Below are positions 12,601 to 20,209 of a DNA stretch of 22,500 nucleotides, piece after piece. The stretch's first letter is position 1; every line of letters starts with the position of its first letter. Source of the stretch: Trachelipus rathkii (taxonomy: Eukaryota > Arthropoda > Malacostraca > Isopoda > Trachelipodidae); assembly GCA_015478945.1 (NCBI GenBank), contig JABUQX010022039.1, forward strand, positions 1 through 22,500, given 5' to 3'. The notes under the pieces were generated by a model. The model did no database searches. It was not told the DNA's origin and saw only the letters and a list, made by a program, of their open reading frames with translations. Made by a program: the position numbers and the translations under genes.

Positions 12601-13764
12601 AGTAGTGAATAATGCAACATTACTAAATAATAAAGTAGATATTGGACCCTTTTTTACCGTTTTGAAGGTTTTTAATATAAAGTGAATAGAAAAACTTCAT
12701 AATATAATTGAAATTGATGGAACAAACCCTATAAGAAAAAAACTAAGCATTTCTAAATCTGAATAAATATTCAAAAACTTTAAAGTAGGAAAAAAAATCC
12801 GTCTTCCGACAAAAAAATTTAGGAATTAATTTTTCCTGGATCTTGAAATCGAACACTTGATCGAATCTGCTATTAAACAAGTAAAATTGGTGGAGGTATA
12901 TAAAAATGAAAATGGTAAGGAGTAAATAAATGATGGTAAATTATAAATCAAAATTTTAATAATACTGTTTTTGAAAAAAAAAGCACGATTAAAAAATGTT
13001 TTGCAACTCTTCGTGGAAGTTAGACCGTTTTCGTTTTTGTCATTTGGGTGCTTACCGCTCGGTAAAGAAATTTGCTTAGTTTAAATGTCACGAATCTTCG
13101 CGCAAGTATATTACTGTACGCGATTAGCGTCGAGAGTTTCAGTTTACTTTGGTTGTACAAACAATTGATATCGGGCTTGTGTGGGTGAATGGAGTCAGTC
13201 GATTTGGAATAAACTAGAAAATCATAAAATAAGTGGGTTTAATTATTATAAAAAAAAACTGTGATGGAGTTTATCGATTTGGAAGAAATTAAATTTACAG
13301 CTAATTTTAGGAAAAAATAATCTAATCCTTAAAAGAGAGAGAATGAGAAAAGGAAACATCAAAAATAATAAAAACAAAAATGATTTTTTGAATTGCGTGT
13401 TTTCGAATGAGAAACTGAGATATTGAAAACAAACTTTATCTCCAGCTAATCAGAGTCACGAGAATGTTGAAAGGTCATTTAATGCAAAACCACCCTCCAA
13501 GCATCAACTATTGCTGTTGAAAGGTTAATCTTTCAAATCGAGAGAAATAATGGTGAGTGAAATCGTCGGTATAAGAGTGGATAAGAGGCGCAGTAACATT
13601 TAGGTCATTAAAGAAAACTGCAAAAATCGCTGAGGATGGAACGGAATTTTGAGGATGGATATAAAGGATGACGAGAGGCCGTTTACAATATTAGAACGAT
13701 CGGAAAGGAAGTTAAAGAGGTTGCGGAGAGAAAAAGAAACCGAATGAAGAAAGTTCTAAACATA
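12600..13764 (+). repeat. Inner part of left arm, broken coding-like copy
   Basis: This is the clearest arm-to-arm pairing by eye: long colinear similarity to 13999-15240 with nearly equal length. Examples are gatttggaataaactag at 13201-13217, aatcgtcgg at 13561 against 14257-14265, and gtggataag at 13577. The partner's open segments (13991-14164 and 14285-14506) are interrupted here by indels and stops. Confidence 0.7.
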
Positions 13765-13998
13765 ATACCCAATATATGATGTCAACATACCTTGAACGTC
13801 TTCTTTCTAGAGAGGTATTACTCATCTGCCAAGTACAATTCCAGTGACCACACCAATTTTATTTCGAATTAGTTGGCTTAGACTGCAAGCAAAGGGAAAT
13901 ATCTCTTTTTTTCTTTTTTTCTGTGTCCTTTTCCTATTTTTATTTTCGGCTAGACATATGAAAGTCCTTCGATAGAATCTGGCCTAAGCTTTACAATT
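13765..13998. other. Unpaired spacer at the centre of the inverted repeat
   Basis: Recognisable pairing ends near 13764 on the left (aagttctaaacat) and near 13999 on the right. The roughly 235 bases between show no clear partner. They include a pyrimidine-rich run at about 13902-13945 and a small imperfect palindrome (ccaattttatt ... aattagttgg, about 13853-13876). The spacer boundaries carry about 20 bases of uncertainty. Confidence 0.6.
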
Positions 13999-14164
13999 TC
14001 TGAAGCTTTCTTGCATTCTTGTTTACACCCTTTCTCCCGGAACCTCTGATACTTCCTTTGGCCGACGTTCTAAAAGTTCCTGCTATTGTAGACGGCTCTT
14101 TGTACTCTTTTATATCCATATCCTCTAAAATTCCGCGTTCATCCTCTAGCGGATGTGTTGCAGT
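13991..14164 (-). CDS. Coding-like open segment, basic Gly/Ser/Lys-rich C-terminal end
   Basis: I do not recognise this protein. The minus-strand frame is open for 57 codons and ends at TAA (13993-13991). The peptide begins with an acidic part (LEDERGILEDMDIKEYKEPS) and ends with a basic one (SIRGSGRKGVNKNARKLQKL), a composition unlike the random AT-rich frames around it. The upstream stop (TAA, 14167-14165) has no start codon near it, so it would have to be a last exon. A ccgctag acceptor-like site lies just before GATGAACGC at about 14143. The antisense plus-strand frame 14019-14255 is also open for 78 codons, so the strand assignment is uncertain. The left-arm copy (about 13620-13764) is broken. 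It may be a relic of a gene or mobile element. Confidence 0.3.
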   Translation of the reverse strand, partial: TATHPLEDERGILEDMDIKEYKEPSTIAGTFRTSAKGSIRGSGRKGVNKNARKLQKL

Positions 14165-14284
14165 TTATTGGTTTTGTGCGCGGTGGGTCCTTTTTGGTGT
14201 GTGGTTTTTTTTTAATGACCTAAATGGTCTCTGCGTGTCTTATCCACTCTGTTAAGCCGACGATTTCCACTCATCACATTTCTC

Positions 14285-14506
14285 TCAAGTTTGAAAGATT
14301 AAACCCTCCCTGACAGCAATAGTGAAATGCTTGGAGATGGTGGTTTCTGCATTAAATGTACCGTTTTCAACATTCTCGTATTCTCTATACGCTGCGGATA
14401 AAGTGTTTTCAATAGTTTTAGTTTCTCTTAAAACACGCAAATTCCACGAAAAAATCTTTGTTTTTATTATTTTTGATGGTCTTTCCTTCTTCTCATTCTC
14501 TCTCTT
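14285..14506 (-). CDS. Coding-like open segment of 73 codons, no start codon
   Basis: This minus-strand frame is open from AAG at 14506 to TGA at 14287-14285 and contains no methionine, so it could only be an internal exon or a relic. The residues from about 25 onward look protein-like (for example TIENTLSAAYREYENVENGT and SKHFTIAVREGLIF), while the first 20 are Lys/Glu-rich low complexity. Directly past the stop a different frame reads on (ERNVMSGNRRLNRVDK), which suggests a frameshift near 14290. The left-arm copy (about 13330-13560) shows the same DNA but with other indels. No family is recognised. A plus-strand antisense frame of 62 codons overlaps it. Confidence 0.28.
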   Translation of the reverse strand, partial: KRENEKKERPSKIIKTKIFSWNLRVLRETKTIENTLSAAYREYENVENGTFNAETTISKHFTIAVREGLIFQT

Positions 14507-15240
14507 TTAAGGATTAGATACTATGTTTTTCGTCTAAAATTAGCTTTGTTTAAATTTAATTATTCTTCCATGATAAACTCCTCTAGTCACAGTTTATTTT
14601 TATAATATAAACCACTTATTTTTATGATTTCTAGTTTATTCCAAATCGACTGACTCCATCACAACAGCCGTTCAATTGTTTGATAAACAAAGTAACCTCG
14701 AAATAAATCCGCCGAGTTTCGGTTTGCGCGAAAATCCGTGCTAAACCATCTAAGCATCTCTTCTTACCGAGCGTTTAAAGTGCACAAATGCACAAAAGCG
14801 AAAACGGGTCTTAAACTTCCAAGAAGAGTTGCACAAAGCGAGTTTGTTTAATCGTGCTTTTTTTTTCCAAAAACAGTATTATTAAAATTTTGATTTATAA
14901 TTTACCCATCATTTTATACTCCACCAAATTTTACTTTTAATAGCAGATTCGGTGTTACGATTCAAGATCCAGGAAAAATTAATTCCTAAATTTTTTTGTC
15001 GTAAGACGGATGTTTATTTTATATAAACTTGTTTTGATAAATGAACATCCTCTCTCAGGACATCTTATAACAATTTTTGTTCCGAAAATTGTATCAACAG
15101 CTATTTTTGGTCGATTATATTAGCAAGTTTTTTCCTAATTTATATTTAAAATAACCTTCAAAACGGGGTAAAAAACGGGGGTCCAATATCTACTTTTAGA
15201 CTGTTTAGTGAGCAATATGTTGCAGTTATTCATGAGAAAA
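14507..15240. other. Paired inner-arm sequence without a clear gene
   Basis: This pairs with 12600-13330. Three frames of the minus strand are each open for 30-50 codons around 14650-14880, for example a 32-codon one starting at ATG near 14757 (MLRWFSTDFRANRNSADLFR...). None connects convincingly to the segments downstream. It may be a 5' untranslated or promoter part of the same relic. I make no call. Confidence 0.35.
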
Positions 15241-15597
15241 TGATCAGAAGGGAGGTAAATAATAATATTACTTATATAATATTAGTTATTTTATTATATA
15301 TCTACATTTTGAAATTATACTTATATATTATGTATTTATTATTATGTTATTATTATGAATGGTGATTGTTAGAACCTACTAAATCTTTAAATGTATTGTA
15401 ATATTATTATTTTTTTTTTCTATTGTTGGGAGATGAGGCTATGTAGAGTAGTGGTTATATAATACATTATATTACAATACATTAATATATATATAGGTAT
15501 ACTTTTAGAGTATAATTTTATATTTACAAAGTCCCCTTCTATGGATATTTATATATATAGTATATTAGTAGGTATATTGATATTATATAAATCTGAC
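15240..15597. other. AT-rich filler
   Basis: AT-rich sequence with irregular TA runs and a pure T run (about 15410-15419). Nothing else is recognised. It is the counterpart of 12310-12600. Confidence 0.6.
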
Positions 15598-15648
15598 ATG
15601 CCCTCGTGGAGCAGTCACCAGGGTAGGCAGTGCATGCCCTACAAAAGT
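15598..15648 (-). other. Conserved GC-rich block with acceptor-like edge
   Basis: On the minus strand, ccacttttgtag (ending at 15639) is followed by a GC-rich stretch that also survives at 12257-12310 in the left arm. One frame reads HALPTLVTAPRGHVRFI and then a stop, so it could be a small terminal exon downstream of the 15737-15976 ORF. In that case a donor-like gtaagg near 15729 would be used, but the frame does not join without an indel. The catgccct motif is present at both ends of the block, so a repeat-element edge is an equal possibility. Confidence 0.3.
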
Positions 15649-15736
15649 GGCAATATTTGATTTAATATTTTTTTAAAGATTATAATAAAAAAGCAAATTT
15701 AATCCAATAAATATTTAATTGCCTTACATGAGCTTC

Positions 15737-15976
15737 TTATATCGAAATTTGAACAATTTCATTTTCCCTTCGTAAAAAGGCAAAATATTTTTGAGCTTTC
15801 GTCCGCCGCATCATGGCTTCTATACGTTGAGAACTCAGGTTAAATGGATAGATCCGAGCTACAATTTTTAATATATTAACTATGTGCTTAAAATGTGCAT
15901 TCCTACACTTCTGCTTTTGACTCACAAATCCCAAGGTAAGGAATGATGTCGAGGAGGGTTCTTCTCTTCTCTGCAT
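15737..15976 (-). CDS. 79-codon basic ORF, unknown function
   Basis: The minus-strand ORF runs from ATG at 15976 to TAA at 15737. The peptide is basic, with mixed composition and no low complexity (for example SFLTLGFVSQKQKCRNAHFK, IARIYPF-like and RRTKAQKYFAFLRRENEIVQ parts), unlike most chance frames here. There is no signal peptide or membrane segment, and I recognise no domain. The ATG sits right at the end of a TA run. The alternative reading is an exon that begins after the atgcag acceptor-like site at about 15971. A GTAAGG donor-like site follows the stop by about 10 bases, so this may be an exon whose end has gained a frameshift. The left-arm copy (11890-12190) is broken by indels. 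Confidence 0.35.
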   Translation of the reverse strand: MQRREEPSSTSFLTLGFVSQKQKCRNAHFKHIVNILKIVARIYPFNLSSQRIEAMMRRTKAQKYFAFLRRENEIVQISI

Positions 15977-16100
15977 ATATAGTATATATATTAATATAAT
16001 AGCTATATATATATAGTAGTATATATATTTATAATATATAAGTATTATATATTATATATATATATATATATATAATATAGTATATAATTATAGATATATT
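15976..16100. repeat. TA-rich low-complexity stretch
   Basis: Irregular TA-rich sequence with a pure run at about 16052-16073. It separates the 79-codon ORF from the spliced gene and corresponds to 11740-11890. Confidence 0.65.
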
Positions 16101-16285
16101 TAATGGGATACTACTTTGATGCTTTAAGGTATTTGCTTTTAATTCATCAATATATCTAAACCACCAAACTGATTAAAATAGTTTATATGACGTGCACCGT
16201 TCACAGCTTTTTTAATAAAGATCCTGCAAGAACTAGTAAATGTAGGCGAAGTCTTTCCATTAAAACTTATTTTTATCAAGTCATA

Positions 16286-16360
16286 TTAAAATAATGAATG
16301 AAGAGTTAGATGGTTTAATCTTCCACTTGAGATGAACATTTCACTATCTAGATTTGAAAT
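16286..16360 (-). CDS. Possible alternative 3' exon of the spliced gene
   Basis: On the minus strand, tttctcgttag ends at 16361 and is followed by 24 open codons and a TAA (ISNLDSEMFISSGRLNHL...). It would join in phase 0 to the fourth exon if that exon ended after the codons for GLQT. The left-arm copy has a good donor (gtaaga) exactly there, but in the right arm that position reads cgaaaa, so the gene as it stands terminates earlier. It may be an ancestral exon lost by mutation of the donor. Confidence 0.22.
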   Translation of the reverse strand: MSNLDSEMFISSGRLNHLTLHSLF

Positions 16361-16482
16361 CTAACGAGAAAGGATATGAGTAAAATTACATTTTCCGACT
16401 TTAAATGTATTTCAAGAAATGAAACATTTAATTAGAAAATACTGAGAATTCCAAAACTAAATTAACACAAATCATCAATTAG

Positions 16483-16488
16483 TTTATT
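16483..16488 (-). promoter_or_regulatory. Possible polyadenylation signal AATAAA
   Basis: The minus strand reads AATAAA six bases after the TGA stop of the spliced gene (16497-16495). The match is to the canonical metazoan hexamer, but such hexamers are common in AT-rich DNA and this one is close to the stop. Confidence 0.3.
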
Positions 16489-16494
16489 TTGATT

Positions 16495-17320
16495 TCAATA
16501 AAATTTTCGAGTTTGCAGACCTTTGAAAATGGTGCTTGTTGAGTACTCGGTTTCAGTTGTCCTCACGAGTTCTGTGTCTATCACAGTTCTAACAATCGTA
16601 GGACGGAAAGTAAACCTAGAATTAAAGTAGATAAAAAAACTTTTTAAATCAATATAGATTCTAGACATTTATAATTACAGACTAATTTAAATACATACGT
16701 TTTAACTACAAGCGATGTAATCGTAGTCTGCAAAATATTCTGGTCAACATGCGTCACTGTGAAAGCATCTGTAGATACCTCAGTATGAAGTCTGTGCTGA
16801 GAAAAGATGTCAGTTACAATTTCCGTTACCGGAAATTGTGTTAATTGTTGAGTTTGAACTCTCACCATGTCATCGACTGGAGTTCTTACAACCTATTAAA
16901 AATTCAAATAAATATATAGCCTGTGGAAAATTTATTATATCAACTTAAAAAAATTAAGAATTACCTCTCTGGTTGGCAAAGTTATTGTAGATTTACTAAA
17001 TTCAGTAACCAAGATTGGAACACTGTTGTAGAACTTATTTGTAAGAGTTTCAAATATATCTCGAGTTTTATGTACAGTTACCGCTAGATCTTCATTACCT
17101 AGGGCTGACGTTCCTTGTAAATGGTCTTGAACAATAGAGACGTCATCTTTAACAAGTGTAGTAAACTCTGGGCCGCCGAATTTAGCAGAAAGCCTATATC
17201 AAGACATTGCATATAAGACTTAAACTGTTACACAAAAAGACAAAATGATAAAGATACTAGTTAACAAGAATTTGAACTTATACTTACGGAAACAATAAAA
17301 CACAATATCACAAACAACAT
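16495..17320 (-). CDS. Spliced gene model for a small V/T-rich, probably secreted protein
   Basis: The minus-strand model has four exons: 17320-17288, 17193-16965, 16892-16699 and 16615-16495 (TGA at 16497-16495). Exon 1 starts MLFVILCFIVS, a typical signal-peptide core. Exons 2-4 join perfectly in frame: exon 2 ends GAG|gtaatt, exon 3 starts after ttaatag and ends AC|gtatgt, and exon 4 starts after attctag and completes an ACG Thr codon. Introns are about 94, 72 and 83 bases. The joined part is 180 residues with no Cys. The C-terminal half alternates Val/Thr/Ile (such as VTEIVTDIFSQ, LQTTITSLVVKTFTFRPTIV), as in extended beta-rich extracellular proteins. The exon 1 to exon 2 junction is a problem: the good gtaagt donor leaves phase 0, but the gatatag acceptor needs phase 2. 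Either another acceptor is used (aacag at 17225, or ccagag before TTTACT) or an indel is present. I recognise no family and no named gene. Confidence 0.6.
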
Positions 17321-17469
17321 AGTGAATATCTTTTGAATGTTAAACTACGCAATAAATAGTTATGATAAAACTGAAGCTGTAATAACTGTAACCATTTGTA
17401 ATTTTGTTACACTTCAGCTCGTTTCAGGCGATAGTAAAAGTTTTAAATCATATAACCTAATTAGGCATA

Positions 17470-18223
<754 letters not shown>

Positions 18224-18266
18224 GTGATGCGGGAGTTGAGCGGCCACTTTTGGAATACGGGCGTAG

Positions 18267-18299
18267 CGTGTCCTTATCAGCGTAGCTGATAAGGACACG
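18267..18299. repeat. Perfect hairpin, 15-bp stem, 3-base loop
   Basis: The arms are cgtgtccttatcagc (18267-18281) and gctgataaggacacg (18285-18299), with loop gta. The stem has no mismatch. The left arm carries two decayed versions (8879-8911 and about 9084-9122). It looks like the end of a small inverted-repeat element. Confidence 0.85.
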
Positions 18300-18308
18300 T
18301 GTTTTTGA

Positions 18309-18489
18309 GATAAGTTAATTGATTTTTCATGTTATTTCGTAATTATTTTTTATTACGTGCGCTTGCGCGTGCGCATACACATACACATACACATTATTAT
18401 TATTATTATTATTTTTACGATATTTTAAGATAATTAATTTTTATGATATTTCGTAATTATTTTTATGCACTTTGCGCAAACACCATACA

Positions 18490-18543
<54 letters not shown>
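18309..18543. repeat. Tandem pair of modules, each ending in (TTA)n
   Basis: Unit 1 (18309-18412) and unit 2 (18429-18543) share gataa-ttaatt, an atttcgtaattatttt core, a gtgcgcttgcgc or gcactttgcgc GC patch, an acacat tract and a (TTA)n tail. They start 120 bases apart. The tails have about 7 and about 17 repeats. Unit 1 also contains three to four atacac repeats (about 18373-18393). Conserved bodies with variable microsatellite tails are what some short retroposed elements look like, but that is inference. Confidence 0.65.
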
Positions 18544-18549
18544 GTCGAA

Positions 18550-18580
18550 GAAATTGAGATCACGAAGTGATCTCAATTTC
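18550..18580. repeat. Perfect hairpin, 14-bp stem, gaa loop
   Basis: The arms are gaaattgagatcac (18550-18563) and gtgatctcaatttc (18567-18580), with loop gaa. The stem is perfect. A decayed counterpart is visible at about 8600-8650 (atatcactttcgtcgtctgatt). It directly follows the second (TTA)n tail. Confidence 0.85.
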
Positions 18581-18600
18581 GAGCCGACTGTAGCTCAGCA

Positions 18601-18875
<275 letters not shown>

Positions 18876-19078
18876 GTATATATTTATAAGTTAGGGTTAT
18901 CGTATAGTTCAAAATTTGAGGTATTTAGATGGGTGAAGGTACCTAATCGTATGAAGCGATTACGTCCCGTGGGTCCCCCAGAGAGACCTCACCTATAAAA
19001 TCAGTCATTCGTAATTGGCTGAAATTTGGTGAGAAGATTCAGAGTGTAATTTCTAGAAATAGTTGATATAGAATCTCA

Positions 19079-19480
19079 GGAGTTGGCTCCGGCACCCAGT
19101 TGCTGGGCCACTGCGGTGCCGTGTTAATAAACAGTCGTATAACAACAATGTTGGTGTCCTTATAAGGGTTATCGAGACCGTAGATCTCGAATACGAGGGT
19201 TATAAGTCCGTATAGGATGTCTAGGACCCCCCTTGAGGAGGGTCCTGACTGAAAAAAGAGCACAGAGTGCAAAACAAAGGACGAAGGAGGAATGAAGGAT
19301 AAGATGAATAAGGAGGAAGAGGCTGAAAAGAGGTGTACAGAGGGTAGGAGTTGAGCAGCCGCACCAAGTGCTGGCTCCAGGTGCGGTGCCGAGTTATTAA
19401 ATATTTGTGCAATGATACAATATTGGTGTCTTTTTATATGTTATTGGGTCTGTAGATTTCGAAAATAATGGTTTCAGAAC
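19079..19480. repeat. Duplicated module of about 130 bp, copies about 270 bp apart
   Basis: Copy 1 (about 19079-19207) and copy 2 (about 19346-19476) share, in order, aggagttg, ggctcc, gcggtgccg, a gttaataaa-like block, aat-ttggtgtc, a tagatctcga/tagatttcga block and a final ataatgg-like block. The opening ggagttgag-ggcc part is also present at 18231-18247. A minus-strand frame of 77 codons (19272-19039) covers copy 1 but has a stop in the corresponding part of copy 2, so I do not call it a gene. Confidence 0.65.
19223..19246. repeat. Short GC-rich hairpin between module copies
   Basis: The arms are aggacccccc and ggagggtcct with one mismatch and loop ttga. It lies between the two copies of the duplicated module. 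In a eukaryotic context I do not interpret it as a terminator. Confidence 0.6.
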
Positions 19481-19484
19481 CACC

Positions 19485-19487
19485 AAA

Positions 19488-19530
<43 letters not shown>

Positions 19531-19544
19531 GTAAATAAATAAAA
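19485..19544. repeat. (AAAT)n microsatellite
   Basis: About 15 tetranucleotide repeats with one substitution (gtaa at about 19531). The left-arm counterpart (about 7115-7190) is an interrupted tttattta-type run. Confidence 0.95.
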
Positions 19545-19589
19545 TTTCTTATTCTTTTTATGTTTATAACTTACAAATTTACGTTTTTA

Positions 19590-20175
19590 CATAGCCTAAA
19601 GCAGTAAATCAGTAAATCAAACCACCATCCAACCAACCTCCTGCCCAGTTGTGATCTATTGATCTATTGATCTATTGATTAAGGTCAAATTTTTACTAAG
19701 ATTGTTATGTTTTACATACCCTAAATCAGTAAATCAGTAAATCAAACCATCATCCAACCACCCTCCTGTCCAGTTGTGTTCTATTGATCTATTGATCTAT
19801 TGATCTATTGATCTATTGATCCATTGATCCATTGATCTATTGATTAAGGTCAAATTTTTTACTAAAATTGTCATGTTTTACATACCCTAAATCAGTAAAT
19901 CAGTAAATCAAGCCACCCAACCTACCCTCCTGTCCAATCATGATCTATTGATCTATTGATCTATTGATCTATTGATCTATTGATTAAGGTAAAATTTTTA
20001 CTAAAATTGTCATGTTTTACATACCCTAAAGCAGTAAATCAGTAAATCAAACCACAATCCAAGCACCCTCCAGTCCAGTCGTGATCTATTGATCTATTGA
20101 TCTATTGATTTAAGTCAAATTTTTACTAAAATTGTAACGTTTTACATACCCTAAATCAGTAATCAACAAAATCAA
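19590..20175. repeat. Nested minisatellite: 125-166-bp units containing 3-8 octamers
   Basis: Units begin with catacccta (or catagccta) at 19590, 19715, 19881, 20020 and 20145, giving lengths of 125, 166, 139 and 125. Each unit contains gcagtaaatcagtaaatcaa, a ccaccctcc-type block, then a run of the octamer gatctatt (about 3, 8, 5 and 3 copies), then gattaaggtcaaatttttac. The unit length varies almost entirely with the octamer number. The fifth unit is degenerate. Confidence 0.9.
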
Positions 20176-20209
20176 GTTTCATGTAGTGACAGCGCTTCAT
20201 CATGAGTCT

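Larger units (their letters stand above)
3400..13764 (+). repeat. Left arm of giant imperfect inverted repeat
   Basis: This arm is matched in reverse complement by 13999-22500. Anchors checked base by base, left/right, are: 7061-7073/19575-19587; 7298-7308/19400-19410; 7931-7944/18980-18993; 8543-8551/18602-18610; 9209-9217/18221-18229; 10921-10952/16831-16862 (32 bases exact); 11191-11227/16584-16620 (37 exact); 12641-12649/15179-15187; 13201-13217/14631-14647. Order is preserved throughout. Between the outer anchors the left arm measures 6,140 bases against 4,940 on the right. Most of the excess lies between 7061 and 9209, while the inner 2 kb is nearly equal. The outer boundary is approximate because the pairing runs into tandem repeats. 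Confidence 0.88.

Noticed and set aside
13902..13945. Sequencing hairpin adapter in the spacer
   Set aside because: The pyrimidine-rich run has only a loose resemblance to a hairpin adapter's stem, and I could not support it as a match by eye.
14019..14510. Plus-strand frames of 78 and 62 codons near the centre
   Set aside because: They are antisense to the minus-strand segments that look more protein-like. I kept the alternative in mind but could not support both.
19223..19246. Intrinsic terminator-like hairpin
   Set aside because: There is no T-run after it, and bacterial terminator logic does not apply to this DNA.
19039..19272. 77-codon minus-strand frame with ordinary composition
   Set aside because: It spans one copy of a duplicated non-coding-looking module and the corresponding part of the second copy contains a stop.
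19590..20175. CRISPR-like regular repeats
   Set aside because: Repeats are tandem and the intervening blocks are themselves repeated, not unique spacers. The context is eukaryotic.
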